Assembly (NCBI GenBank): GCA_036399835.1
Contig: DASWMI010000134.1
Span: 1 to 18,739, forward strand
DNA from: DASYML01 sp036399835
GTDB lineage: Bacteria; Acidobacteriota; Blastocatellia; Pyrinomonadales; Pyrinomonadaceae
Reading direction: 5' to 3'
DNA length: 18,739 bases
The translations under genes were made by a program, and so were the position numbers. Below, piece by piece: positions 6,093 through 16,559 of this stretch (position 1 is its first letter; each line of letters starts with the position of its first letter). The notes beneath the pieces were generated by a model. That model searched no databases and had not been told where the DNA came from. It was given only the letters and a program-made list of their open reading frames with translations.

Positions 6093-7215
6093 AGGACCAG
6101 TCTCCTCTTGTCAGATAGTTCTTCGGCACTTCGTAAACAAGCGCGCGGCGCGAGTGGCGCAGTGAGTCATGTATAAAGCAGACGTGCGTACACCAGCAGG
6201 CGCGGCCTTCGTCAATCGCGTCGAGTTCGGTTTGACGCTCGCTGGCGGCCCAGAGCGCTGCGAAGTCGTAATCGTAATCGGCGAGCGTGGCAAACTTTTC
6301 GCGCAGTTCGCAGGCGCGCACATCGCCGTTGTAATCAATGACGGCTGTCGTCTCGCCCGCCGTGCAGGGGAAAGGCCAGGCCGTCGGCTGCTCAAAGTTG
6401 GCGTGCTGCGTGCGATAGTGCGTCATGATCGTGCCGACGTAGGCGACCTGCTTGATAAAGCGTCGGCTGGCTTCGTCTTCGGCAAACATGCGCTGGCCGT
6501 AGAGGGCTGTGAGCGCGGCGGCCCGCGAGTATATCTCAGGCAGGGCTGCGGGCGGCACTTGCTTGATCTCTTCTCCCGCCTTCGTTTCGCCGCGAATGAT
6601 ATTGAAGTATTGCCCGTCGAGCCGGAAATTGTTCCAGAGAAACTCCGAGAGCTTTTCCATCTCGGTGTAATTCGCCGCGCAGATAACCGTATTGACGTTG
6701 AGGCGAAAGCGGTCCGCGAACCTGTCCTTGAGCGGGTAGAGCGAGCGTATGCAACGGAGCGTCTTTTCCCAGTTGCCGGGCACGCCTCGAATCAGGTCAT
6801 GCGTCTGGCCGTAGCCGTCGAGCGCGATGTTCAGGTAAAGGTCCAGATTAGGGTTCTGGTCCAGCGCCTCTTGGACCAGCTCATAGACGCGCGCTTTAAT
6901 CAGCCCGTTGGTCGGGATGATAACGCGGCGCACGCCATTATTTTTGACGAAGACTTTGATAATCTCCGCCACATCGCGGCGCAGGGTCGGCTCGCCGCCT
7001 GAGAGCCAGAGGTCCGTGATGAGAGGCATCGTGCTGGAAATCTTTTCTATCTGCTCGAAGGTCATATCGCCCGGACGATTCAGCTCCGCGTGATAAAAGC
7101 AGGTCTGGCAGAAGGCGTTGCAGCGCGAGGTGACAAAGAGGATCAGCGTGCCGAGACGCTTTTCGCGTTTCGTCGAGCGTAGTAGCTGGACCAGTTGAAC
7201 TGCTTTATTGGGCAC
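6091..7215 (-). CDS. Radical SAM protein with SPASM/twitch-like C-terminal cysteines
   Basis: The protein has 374 residues with a GTG start at 7215, overlapping the glycosyltransferase end by 11 bp and implying translational coupling. The radical SAM 4Fe-4S motif is C32-x3-C36-x2-C39 (SRCNAFCQTC). It is followed by the SAM-contacting GGEPTL motif near residue 74 and partial TIM-barrel strands (VIIPTNG, LNIALDG, LNVNTVI). The C-terminal quarter has further cysteines (PFPCTAGE, VRACELR, CWCTHVC) that probably bind an auxiliary cluster, as in SPASM or twitch proteins. Such enzymes modify peptides, carbohydrates or lipids by radical chemistry; the substrate here is unknown. Its pairing with a membrane glycosyltransferase suggests glycolipid or cell-surface glycan modification. 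It is not HpnH, whose motif context differs. Confidence 0.88.
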   Translation of the reverse strand: MPNKAVQLVQLLRSTKREKRLGTLILFVTSRCNAFCQTCFYHAELNRPGDMTFEQIEKISSTMPLITDLWLSGGEPTLRRDVAEIIKVFVKNNGVRRVIIPTNGLIKARVYELVQEALDQNPNLDLYLNIALDGYGQTHDLIRGVPGNWEKTLRCIRSLYPLKDRFADRFRLNVNTVICAANYTEMEKLSEFLWNNFRLDGQYFNIIRGETKAGEEIKQVPPAALPEIYSRAAALTALYGQRMFAEDEASRRFIKQVAYVGTIMTHYRTQHANFEQPTAWPFPCTAGETTAVIDYNGDVRACELREKFATLADYDYDFAALWAASERQTELDAIDEGRACWCTHVCFIHDSLRHSRRALVYEVPKNYLTRGDWS

Positions 7216-8455
7216 GGCGTGTCTCTCTTGAAGCTGAGTTTTCTTCCTCTGGCCGGTGAAGAATGACAGTTTCGGTCGGCGATTTCAATTCGTAGGTGAT
7301 GCCGCGCCAGGTGATGCGGCGCGAAAGGGCTGCGGCCAGCGCGTTGTAAAGATAGAGGGGCACGGCCAGCGGCCAGAGCAGAAGCTGCGCGGGCGCTCCC
7401 ACGGCCAGCTCTCTGCGGTAGCGCGCGAGCGGCAGGCTGACGGCGCGAAGACGCAGGTAAGCCTTGCCCACGCCGAGCAGAAAGATGAGCGCGAGCAAGA
7501 GGAGCGGAATCGCAAAGGGTAGACCGAGCCAGGCGCGTGCGAGCGTGAGCGCGAGGCCGCCGAAGAAGACGAGCGTAAAGAGTGTGCTGCCCGCGAGCAC
7601 GGCTTTCCAGAAGTGCGGAGCGTAAACGCGCGTAATCTTTAACTGCCGCGTGGTGAATTCGAGAAGCTCGCGGAAACCGCAATCTTCGAGCGAGGCGACG
7701 AGGCAGGCGGGGACGAAATGTATCGGCAGCCGCGCCCGGCGCAGCGCACGCATGAGCGCGAAATCGTCTGAGAGCGTGCCGCGCCACACGTGCGTCATAT
7801 CCAGCTTCTCAAAAGTTTCACGGCGGATGGCGGTCGAGCCGCCCCAGCAAAAGTTTTTGTCGCCGCGCGCTCCCAAAGCCGAGGCAATCGAAGCGTTCCA
7901 GACAGAGCGTAGGTGCGAAGCGAGGCCGCCCCGCAAAGGAATAAACCAGCGATAGCCGGTCGCCGCGCCGACATCATCTTCGGCGAGAGGCGCGACCAGA
8001 GCGCGCAGCCAGTCGGCGGCGGGCCGAGCGTCCGTATCAACGAAGATGAAGAGCTGGCTCAAGGGGCTGGCTTGGCGGACGGCGGCCAGAAGATTGTGGA
8101 CTTTCTGCCCGCTCTCTCCGGTCTTGCCCGCGATGACTATGCGCGAAGCTGGTCCACTTTGCCCATCAAAGGCTCGCCTGACTTCTTCGAGAAGCGCGAG
8201 CGCAGGGTCGTCCTCCGCGTCGGAGACGAAGATAATCTCGTAGGCCGGATAATCTTGTGTGAAGAGAGCTTCGAGGTTGGCGCGCAGACCCTGTTCGAGT
8301 CCGCGGCAGGGCGCGATGACAGATAGCGGCGGCGTGAAATCCGCAAGCTCCCTCTTCATCTCGCGGCGCACGTAGGAAAGAAACTGCCAGCCGCCGCGAA
8401 GCGAGATGATAGACTGCCACAGGAGGACCGCCGCGAAGAAATAGAAGACCCACAT
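7205..8455 (-). CDS. Membrane glycosyltransferase, GT2/GT21 (ceramide glucosyltransferase/HpnI-like)
   Basis: The protein has 416 residues: an N-terminal membrane helix (1-20), a cytoplasmic GT-A catalytic domain (about 43-280) and three C-terminal helices (about 287-309, 312-332 and 352-375). Catalytic motifs are an early acidic motif SDAEDD (79-83), the nucleotide-sugar/metal-binding DTD (140-142), CWGGSTA (203-209), the acceptor-side SDD (229-231) and a degenerate (Q/R)xxRW motif as RQLKITRVY (270-278), where W is replaced. This order is that of ceramide glucosyltransferases and the hopanoid-associated HpnI. It probably transfers a sugar to a lipid acceptor at the inner membrane; the acceptor is not identifiable. 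The ATG at 8455 lacks a Shine-Dalgarno but gives the expected N-terminal helix. Confidence 0.87.
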   Translation of the reverse strand: MWVFYFFAAVLLWQSIISLRGGWQFLSYVRREMKRELADFTPPLSVIAPCRGLEQGLRANLEALFTQDYPAYEIIFVSDAEDDPALALLEEVRRAFDGQSGPASRIVIAGKTGESGQKVHNLLAAVRQASPLSQLFIFVDTDARPAADWLRALVAPLAEDDVGAATGYRWFIPLRGGLASHLRSVWNASIASALGARGDKNFCWGGSTAIRRETFEKLDMTHVWRGTLSDDFALMRALRRARLPIHFVPACLVASLEDCGFRELLEFTTRQLKITRVYAPHFWKAVLAGSTLFTLVFFGGLALTLARAWLGLPFAIPLLLLALIFLLGVGKAYLRLRAVSLPLARYRRELAVGAPAQLLLWPLAVPLYLYNALAAALSRRITWRGITYELKSPTETVILHRPEEENSASRETRRAQ

Positions 8456-8528
8456 CTAGGAAGAAAAGGACGAAGCGGGAACGCGTGCGCGTTAAAAGAA
8501 AGACAACTCGGAACGGATTTCAAAATTA

Positions 8529-8668
8529 GCCACCGCAGGCGCGGAAGCACAGAGAATAAAACGGAGAGACGGAGAACAAATAGAAAAGAGGTGTTGAGAA
8601 AGTCTTCTCACATCCTGATTTATCTTCTCTCTAATTTATCTTCTCTGTCCCTCCGTGCCTGCGCTGGC
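8529..8668. repeat. Long imperfect inverted repeat of the CACAGAG type
   Basis: Positions 8529-8556 (starting GCCACCGCAGGCGCGG) are complementary to 8641-8668 at 24 of 28 positions. Internal GGAGA- and TCTCT-rich stretches extend the potential stem. The 258-nt gap 8456-8714 between the Cys-rich gene and the glycosyltransferase holds this element and no ORF. It could separate two transcription units. Related CACAGAG/CTCTGTG palindromes are common between genes in several bacterial phyla. Confidence 0.75.
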
Positions 8669-8714
8669 TCATCTTCCGGTTTGGCGTGTAGGCGTTTCCG
8701 CTTCATCGTTTAAT

Positions 8715-9014
8715 TTAGCGGCAGCGGCGCAGGCAGGCGCGCAGGCGTGCGCGGCAGCGTGCGACGTTGGGCGGCGCGATGCCGCGTATGCACATCCGGT
8801 ACTGCTCATTACATCTCGCGCGGCAACGCCGGGAAGACCTCCGGCCTCTGCCAGGCATATTATTTGTGGTGGTCGTCGTCGTTTGCGTGGTCGTCGTGGT
8901 GGTCGAAGAGTTTGCATTCTGTCCGGCCTGTGATGTGGGAGAGACGAGGGCGAGTTGAGCCGCGACCGCCAACGCAAGGATGAGCATTGAGAGGTGGCTG
9001 CGTTTGCTTTTCAT
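8715..9014 (-). CDS. Small secreted Thr-linked, Arg/Cys-rich protein (unrecognised family)
   Basis: The protein has 99 residues from ATG 9014, chosen over the ATG at 9089 because AGGAGA lies eight nucleotides upstream and a signal peptide then starts at residue 1. That peptide is MKSKRSH, a hydrophobic stretch, and SQA-G near 30. A low-complexity linker of Thr, Asn and Ser follows (about 35-52). The basic C-terminal half has six cysteines spaced C-x3-C-x6-C-x11-C-x6-C-x3-C, a mirror-symmetric pattern centred on an IAPPN turn. This suggests a helical hairpin held by three nested disulfides. It is extremely Arg-rich, so binding of anionic polymers or membranes is possible. It lies 43 nt after nuoN. 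I do not recognise a family. Confidence 0.75.
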   Translation of the reverse strand: MKSKRSHLSMLILALAVAAQLALVSPTSQAGQNANSSTTTTTTQTTTTTTNNMPGRGRRSSRRCRARCNEQYRMCIRGIAPPNVARCRARLRACLRRCR

Positions 9015-9057
9015 ATTCCAATTCTCCTGTTGGGTGATGAGGCTTGAACGGCATCTC

Positions 9058-10638
9058 TTATCGAACGGCGACAGAAGCTGCCGAAGCAAGCGGGATGAGA
9101 AGTTTCTGCGCGATGTTGATAATCGGCTGCGGGTAGATGCCTATAAAGATAATGCCTGCGAGCGAGACGATGAGCGCGGTTCGCAGCGGCGGCGACAACT
9201 CAAGCGGGCGGTCGTCTGCGACGCGCTCGCCCAGATACATGACGCGTATAAAACGCACGTAGTAATAAAAGGAGACGACCGTGTTGAGGATGGCCCAACC
9301 GGCGAGCCAGTAGTACCAGGATTTGCCGTCTACTGCGCCGCGCTGGATGAGGCCGCCGAACAGAAACCACTTGCCGATAAAGCCTCCCGTCATCGGCAAC
9401 CCGCCGAGCGAGAGCATAAAGAGCGCCATCATCGCCGCAGTGCCCGGTGCTTTCTGGGCCAGTCCGGCCAGGTCTTCAACATTATCACCAGGAATCCCGC
9501 GCCGCCTGAGCGAGATAATGACGCCGAAAGCTCCCATGTTCATCAACGTGTAGACGAGCAGGTAGATAAGCAGGCCAGTATAACCGTATTCGTTTCCGGC
9601 GATGATGCCGAGCAGCAGATAGCCCGCGTTCGAGATGGAGGAATAGGCCAGCAGCCTCTTTGAGTTATCCTGCGTGACGGCGGCCCAGTTGCCGACGAGA
9701 ATCGTGATCGCGGCGACCAGCGCCAAAAGCGGCGCCCAGTCGAGCCGCATGCTGCCGAGCGCGACCATAAAGATACGCGCATAGAGCGCAAAGCTGGCGG
9801 CCTTCGAGCCGGTCGAGAGAAATGCCGTGACGGAAGTCGGCGCGCCCTCGTATGCGTCCGGCGCCCACATGTGAAAGGGCACGGCGGAAATCTTGAAGAA
9901 TAATCCGGCGGCGAGCGCGATCATGCCCAGAAGCAGGAGCGGTCGCAGCGTGCCGAAGTTGCTCGCGGCCTCGCCTCCCGTCTTCAAAGAGTTAATGACC
10001 GCTCCGATAGTCATGCCTATCTCTCCCAAATTTGTAGAGCCTGCCACGCCGTAAAGCAGTGACATCCCGTAGAGCAGGATGCCGGAAGAGAATGCGCCGA
10101 GCAGAAAATATTTCATCGCGGCTTCATTCGAGCGCCGCTGTCTTTTGGTAAAAGCGACGAGCACGTAGAAGGTGAGCGCCATCAGCTCAAGCGAGATGTA
10201 GAGCGCGATGAGGTCGTAGCCGCAACCCAGAAAGAGCATCCCGACGGTGGCAAACAGGACCAGCGAGTAATACTCGCCGTGCTGCTCGCCTTCAATATCC
10301 AGAAAGCGCATCGAGATGGCAACGGCGAGCGCGGCGGCAATCAGAAAGATGGCCTTGAAGAGCACTGCAAACCCGTCTATCCGCACCATCCCGTAAAAGC
10401 CCGTCAGCGGAAAGCTCGCGCCGCTCGTGTACCACTGCATGCCGAGCGAGGTTGCGGCGAGCGCCAGCCCGACCAAAGCGAAATAGCCGGTCCACTTGCT
10501 CAGCTTGTACGGCAAGATGACTTCCATCACGAGCACTACGCACGCACAGAAAGTCAGAATCAGCTCCGGCACGATTAATTGCAGGTCGCCCGCGCTGAAG
10601 AGCGTCGTAGTGTTGGCTTGCAGAAGAAGAAGGGACAT
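9058..10638 (-). CDS. nuoN: NADH-quinone oxidoreductase subunit N
   Basis: This 526-residue antiporter-like, proton-pumping subunit of the complex I membrane arm has about 14 hydrophobic helices. Channel residues include E151 in ISLELMALTFYVL, K176 in AAMKYFLLGAF and K249 in FFKISAVPFHMWAPDAYEGA, the lysine-bearing broken helix signature of NuoN. GGLPMTGGFIGKWFLF, near residue 425, is the second conserved broken-helix region. Length is slightly above the E. coli protein. The ATG at 10638 has no Shine-Dalgarno; an A/T-rich heptamer repeat starts about 6 nt upstream. It is the last nuo gene here, as in the standard order. Confidence 0.97.
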   Translation of the reverse strand: MSLLLLQANTTTLFSAGDLQLIVPELILTFCACVVLVMEVILPYKLSKWTGYFALVGLALAATSLGMQWYTSGASFPLTGFYGMVRIDGFAVLFKAIFLIAAALAVAISMRFLDIEGEQHGEYYSLVLFATVGMLFLGCGYDLIALYISLELMALTFYVLVAFTKRQRRSNEAAMKYFLLGAFSSGILLYGMSLLYGVAGSTNLGEIGMTIGAVINSLKTGGEAASNFGTLRPLLLLGMIALAAGLFFKISAVPFHMWAPDAYEGAPTSVTAFLSTGSKAASFALYARIFMVALGSMRLDWAPLLALVAAITILVGNWAAVTQDNSKRLLAYSSISNAGYLLLGIIAGNEYGYTGLLIYLLVYTLMNMGAFGVIISLRRRGIPGDNVEDLAGLAQKAPGTAAMMALFMLSLGGLPMTGGFIGKWFLFGGLIQRGAVDGKSWYYWLAGWAILNTVVSFYYYVRFIRVMYLGERVADDRPLELSPPLRTALIVSLAGIIFIGIYPQPIINIAQKLLIPLASAASVAVR

Positions 10639-10644
10639 AGTTTT

Positions 10645-10715
10645 AATTTTGGATTTTAGATTTTCGATCTATGGCCCACGCGAAATCTAAAATCGCCAAT
10701 CAAAAATCGAAAATC
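10645..10715. repeat. Inverted heptamer arrays between nuoM and nuoN
   Basis: The left arm holds AATTTTG, GATTTTA, GATTTTC (10645-10665). The right arm holds CGAAATC, TAAAATC, GCCAATC, AAAAATC, GAAAATC (10681-10715), all with exact 7-nt period. ATTTTCGAT (10660-10668) pairs exactly with ATCGAAAAT (10706-10714). The element fills almost all of the 84-nt gap. Confidence 0.88.
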
Positions 10716-10722
10716 GCTTCCA

Positions 10723-12417
10723 TCATTTCGCCGCCTGCTGCGGCGCGTTCATCGCTCCGGGCATGGGATAGTCAGGCCGCACGTGTCTGACAACAGCATT
10801 GACGGGCCGCTGTATGTAATCCAGAAACGGCTTCGGGTAAACGCCTATCCAGAGCGAGAGCAGGACGAGCGGAATCATGTAGGCCCACTCGCGGCCAGAC
10901 ATATCAGTCAGCTTGCCGTTCTTAGGATTCTCTATGTTGCCGAAGAACATACGCTGGTAGAGCCAGAGCATGTAGCCAGCGTTGAGGATGATGCCGAGCG
11001 CGGCCCAGCCGGCCCAGATGGGATTGGCCTCGAACGCGCCGCGCATAGAGAGAAATTCCGAGATGAAGACGCACAGCAGCGGCAGCCCGATGGCCGTCAT
11101 CGCCATCGCCAGAAAGACCGCCGCGTAGCCCGGCATGACGTGCGAGAGACCGCCAAACTCCGCCACGTTGCGCGTGTGCCTGCGCTCGTAAATGATGCCG
11201 ACCAGCAGAAAGAGCGCAGCCGAATAGATGCCGTGATTTATCATGTGGAGCACCGCGCCGTTGACGCCGTTCGGGTTCAAGGCGAAGAGTCCGAGCATGA
11301 CGATGCCCATCGAAGAGACTGAAGAATAAGCGACCAGCTTTTTGACATCGCCGTCCTTTTTGACGACGAAGTACATGGCCGCCAGCGCGCCGTAAATGAT
11401 GCCTATGATTGCCAGCGCAACCATCACGCTGCGCACCCCAAAGCCTCCGAAATAGCTTTCGTCAAACGAAGCCTTAGGAAACATCGGGAGGTTGAAGCGG
11501 AAGAAACCGTATGTCCCGAGCTTGAGCAGGATGCCCGCCAGGATGACGGAGCCTGCGGTCGGCGCTTCGACGTGCGCATCCGGCAGCCAGGTGTGAAACG
11601 GGAACATCGGAACTTTAATCGCGAACCCGATGGCGAAGGCGAAAAAGAGCAGCACTTCAAGCGTGGTCACGGCCCCGGGCGAGATAACCGAGCCGAGCGC
11701 TTGCAGGAACATGATATTGAAAGTGCCCGTGTGATTGTCCGCCGCGGCGCGCAGGGATGCTTCGAGCATGGCCCTTGAAGCGCTGCCGCCAGGCCCGGCA
11801 ATGATGTCATAAGTGACGGGCGCAATCTTCCCCGTCAGCGTGGCATCCTGCGTCAGAAAGTAAATCTTGAGAATGCCGAGCAGCATCAGGACAGAGCCGA
11901 CCAGCGTGTAGAGAAAGAATTTAATCGCCGCGTACAGACGCCGCTCGCCGCCCCAGATGCCGATTAAAAAATACATCGGGACCAGCGAGACCTCGAAGAA
12001 GAGATAGAAGAGAAAAAGGTCCAGCGAAGCGAAGACGCCGACCACAACCGTCTGCAACAGCAAGAGCAGGACGTAATATTCCTTCTCGCGCTTCTCTATA
12101 TATTTCCAGGATGAGAGCGAGGCTATCGCGCCAAGCAGCGTCGTGAGCACGATGAGCAGCAGGGCCACCCCGTCGACGCCCATCTGGTAACGCGCGCCGA
12201 TGACGGGAATCCACTGGTGATCTTCGAGAAACTGCATCCCGCCCGTCGCGCGGTCATACGTGCAGAGAAACAGCGAGACGAGAAAGACCAGCCCGAACCA
12301 GGCGGTCGCAAACTGCTTGATGAGCTTCGACTGGTCCTTTTTGAAGAGGGCCAGAATGATGATCGCACCCAGGGCCGGAAGCCAGGTGATGATCGAGAGC
12401 AGAGCCGGAATTTTCAC
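10723..12417 (-). CDS. nuoM: NADH-quinone oxidoreductase subunit M
   Basis: This 564-residue proton-pumping antiporter-like subunit starts with GTG at 12417, preceded by an AGAGG-type site. Key residues are E142 in FFEVSLVPMYFLIGIWGG and K268 in FAIKVPMFPFHTWLPDAHVEAPT. KLVAYSSVSSMG and HMINHGIYSAALFLLVG, which carry the later channel residues, follow. An enlarged loop at about 190-250 precedes the K268 helix and is longer than in E. coli NuoM. The protein ends in a short soluble tail after the last helix. It is part of the nuo operon, separated from nuoL and nuoN by heptamer-repeat spacers. Confidence 0.97.
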   Translation of the reverse strand: MKIPALLSIITWLPALGAIIILALFKKDQSKLIKQFATAWFGLVFLVSLFLCTYDRATGGMQFLEDHQWIPVIGARYQMGVDGVALLLIVLTTLLGAIASLSSWKYIEKREKEYYVLLLLLQTVVVGVFASLDLFLFYLFFEVSLVPMYFLIGIWGGERRLYAAIKFFLYTLVGSVLMLLGILKIYFLTQDATLTGKIAPVTYDIIAGPGGSASRAMLEASLRAAADNHTGTFNIMFLQALGSVISPGAVTTLEVLLFFAFAIGFAIKVPMFPFHTWLPDAHVEAPTAGSVILAGILLKLGTYGFFRFNLPMFPKASFDESYFGGFGVRSVMVALAIIGIIYGALAAMYFVVKKDGDVKKLVAYSSVSSMGIVMLGLFALNPNGVNGAVLHMINHGIYSAALFLLVGIIYERRHTRNVAEFGGLSHVMPGYAAVFLAMAMTAIGLPLLCVFISEFLSMRGAFEANPIWAGWAALGIILNAGYMLWLYQRMFFGNIENPKNGKLTDMSGREWAYMIPLVLLSLWIGVYPKPFLDYIQRPVNAVVRHVRPDYPMPGAMNAPQQAAK

Positions 12418-12434
12418 GTCAGAACCTCTGATGA

Positions 12435-12501
12435 GTTTTCAGTTTTCGGTTTTCAGTTAAAAGTCAACTTGTCTCGCGCTTAAAACCGAAAACTGAAACT
12501 G
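12435..12501. repeat. Inverted heptamer arrays between nuoL and nuoM
   Basis: The left arm is GTTTTCA, GTTTTCG, GTTTTCA (12435-12455). The right arm is TAAAACC, GAAAACT, GAAACTG (12481-12501). CAGTTTTCGGTTTT (12440-12453) is exactly complementary to 12482-12495. The element lies 17 nt upstream of the nuoM GTG and 13 nt after the nuoL stop. Confidence 0.9.
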
Positions 12502-12514
12502 TTTACTGGCTAGT

Positions 12515-15220
<2,706 letters not shown>

Positions 15221-15226
15221 AAGCCA

Positions 15227-15301
15227 GTGACGGGTAACGTGTGACAGGTGACAGGAACGAACAAGGGGTTAATCTTGTCACCTGTCACTCGTCACTTGTC
15301 A
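15227..15301. repeat. Inverted heptamer arrays between nuoK and nuoL
   Basis: The left arm is GTGACGG, GTAACGT, GTGACAG, GTGACAG (15227-15254). The right arm is CTTGTCA, CCTGTCA, CTCGTCA, CTTGTCA (15274-15301). The inner 15-nt arms, 15241-15255 and 15274-15288, match at 14 of 15 positions. The right arm includes the nuoK stop codon (TGA, 15299-15301) and the left arm ends 6 nt before the nuoL start. Confidence 0.9.
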
Positions 15302-15646
15302 CCATTTCAAAAGATCAATCTCGTCAATCAGGATGGTCTCTTTGTTGCGATAGAGCGCGATGACTATGCCGAGGCCGATGGCGGCTTCGGCTGCCGCGAC
15401 GACGATGATAAAGACCGTGAAGACCTGCCCGGCGACGGCGTTCATGTTGCCGGTTGCCTGTAGATAACGCGAAAAGGTCACGAAGTTGAGATTGGCCGCG
15501 TTTAGCATTAGCTCGATGGACATAAAGATGACGATGATGTTGCGGCGCGTCAGCACGCCCGCCACGCCGATGATAAAAAGCAGCGCGGCGATGGCAAGGA
15601 ACTTCGAGAGATCAGGGTTTGTCAGGCCCTGCTTGATAACAGTCAT
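15299..15646 (-). CDS. nuoK: NADH-quinone oxidoreductase subunit K
   Basis: This 115-residue protein has three helices (about 15-33, 37-58 and 74-99). The two membrane glutamates of the proton path are E45 in MSIELMLNAANL and E87 in AAAEAAIGL, matching E. coli E36 and E72. LTRRNIIVIFMSIEL is the family signature. The frame stays open upstream to an ATG at 15802, which would add 52 residues, but family length and the gap's repeat character favour 15646; an ATG at 15706 is a third option. The start has only a weak GGCGGG-like sequence upstream. The stop codon lies inside the repeat that follows. Confidence 0.93.
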   Translation of the reverse strand: MTVIKQGLTNPDLSKFLAIAALLFIIGVAGVLTRRNIIVIFMSIELMLNAANLNFVTFSRYLQATGNMNAVAGQVFTVFIIVVAAAEAAIGLGIVIALYRNKETILIDEIDLLKW

Positions 15647-15712
15647 GCGCCCGCCGGACGCTTCCTGCAAGATGAGACTAAAAGCCGTTGCGAAGAGATG
15701 ATTCATAAGATA

Positions 15713-15832
15713 AACGATGGACCAGACGCGATGAACGATGAACACGGCAATCAAAGAGGTTGAAGCATTGATTCGTTGAAACAGCGATTCACGAACCAAC
15801 ATTTCAACGAGTTAATTCTTCATCAACCATCG
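15713..15832. repeat. Heptamer repeat and hairpin in the nuoJ-nuoK gap
   Basis: CGATGAA occurs twice in tandem (15729-15742). TCGTTGAAA (15773-15781) pairs exactly with TTTCAACGA (15802-15810). CGATGG (15715-15720) pairs with CCATCG (15827-15832). This is the least regular of the nuo spacers and lies in the longest gap (215 nt if nuoK starts at 15646). Confidence 0.65.
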
Positions 15833-15861
15833 CTGACGACTTCGCCCTTTCATCCTTTCTA

Positions 15862-16554
15862 CTAACTGACGCTTTCGAGCCGGACGCGTTCGGTCTCAAC
15901 ATCGGCAGCCTCGCCGGCGTCGGCTGCCTCCTTGAGAACTTCCGGCGCTACGTCGTCGGCGGCGGCCTCCTGCTTGAGCGTGCGCGCGAGCATGACCGAG
16001 CCGATGATGGCGACCAGCAGCAGCACGCTCGCAATCTCAAAGGGGAGCGAGGCAAAGCGATAGAGACTTGCGCCGACGCGCTCCGTGTCTTTCGTCAACT
16101 GCGTTGTCCCGGTTGCGCCCTGCGGCAGACTTCGCTCTCCTGCGGCAGCCGTCTGCGCGAGCGCGCTTTCGTCGCGTTGACTGAGGCCCGCGTAGCCCCG
16201 GTTAATCGCAAAGACCAGCCCGACCGCGAGCAGGAAGAGAAAGAGCAGTGCGGCGACAACCTGTGCCGGGCGATTAAAAAGGTTCTCGCGCCCGCGCTCC
16301 TCGGCGCCGACGTTGACCAGCATGATGACAAAGAGAAAGAGCACCATCACGCCGCCGACGTAAACCAGTATCTGCACGCCCGCGATGAATTCCGCGCCGA
16401 GCAGGATAAAGAGCGCCGCCACGGAAACCAGCGAAGAGATTAGGAAGAGCGCGCTATGCACGGCGTTGCGCGCGAGCACCGTCAGCATCCCCGCCAGCAA
16501 CGCCGCTATCGAAAAGACCCAGAAGAAGACCGCTTCCCAGCCGGATAGAGTCAT
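15862..16554 (-). CDS. nuoJ: NADH-quinone oxidoreductase subunit J
   Basis: This 230-residue complex I membrane subunit has five helices. The conserved third helix reads QILVYVGGVMVLFLFVIMLV (about 61-80), which contains the flexible region linked to proton-path opening. It is longer than E. coli NuoJ: a polar loop at about 121-160 separates helices 4 and 5, and an acidic Ala/Glu tail of about 35 residues follows helix 5. The gene starts 5 nt after the nuoI stop; this is the only nuo junction here without a repeat. No Shine-Dalgarno is visible, so coupling to nuoI termination is likely. Confidence 0.95.
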   Translation of the reverse strand: MTLSGWEAVFFWVFSIAALLAGMLTVLARNAVHSALFLISSLVSVAALFILLGAEFIAGVQILVYVGGVMVLFLFVIMLVNVGAEERGRENLFNRPAQVVAALLFLFLLAVGLVFAINRGYAGLSQRDESALAQTAAAGERSLPQGATGTTQLTKDTERVGASLYRFASLPFEIASVLLLVAIIGSVMLARTLKQEAAADDVAPEVLKEAADAGEAADVETERVRLESVS

Positions 16555-16559
16555 AGTTT

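Noticed and set aside
6169..7002. 277-codon plus-strand frame
   Set aside because: It is a shadow of the radical SAM gene; no independent signals.
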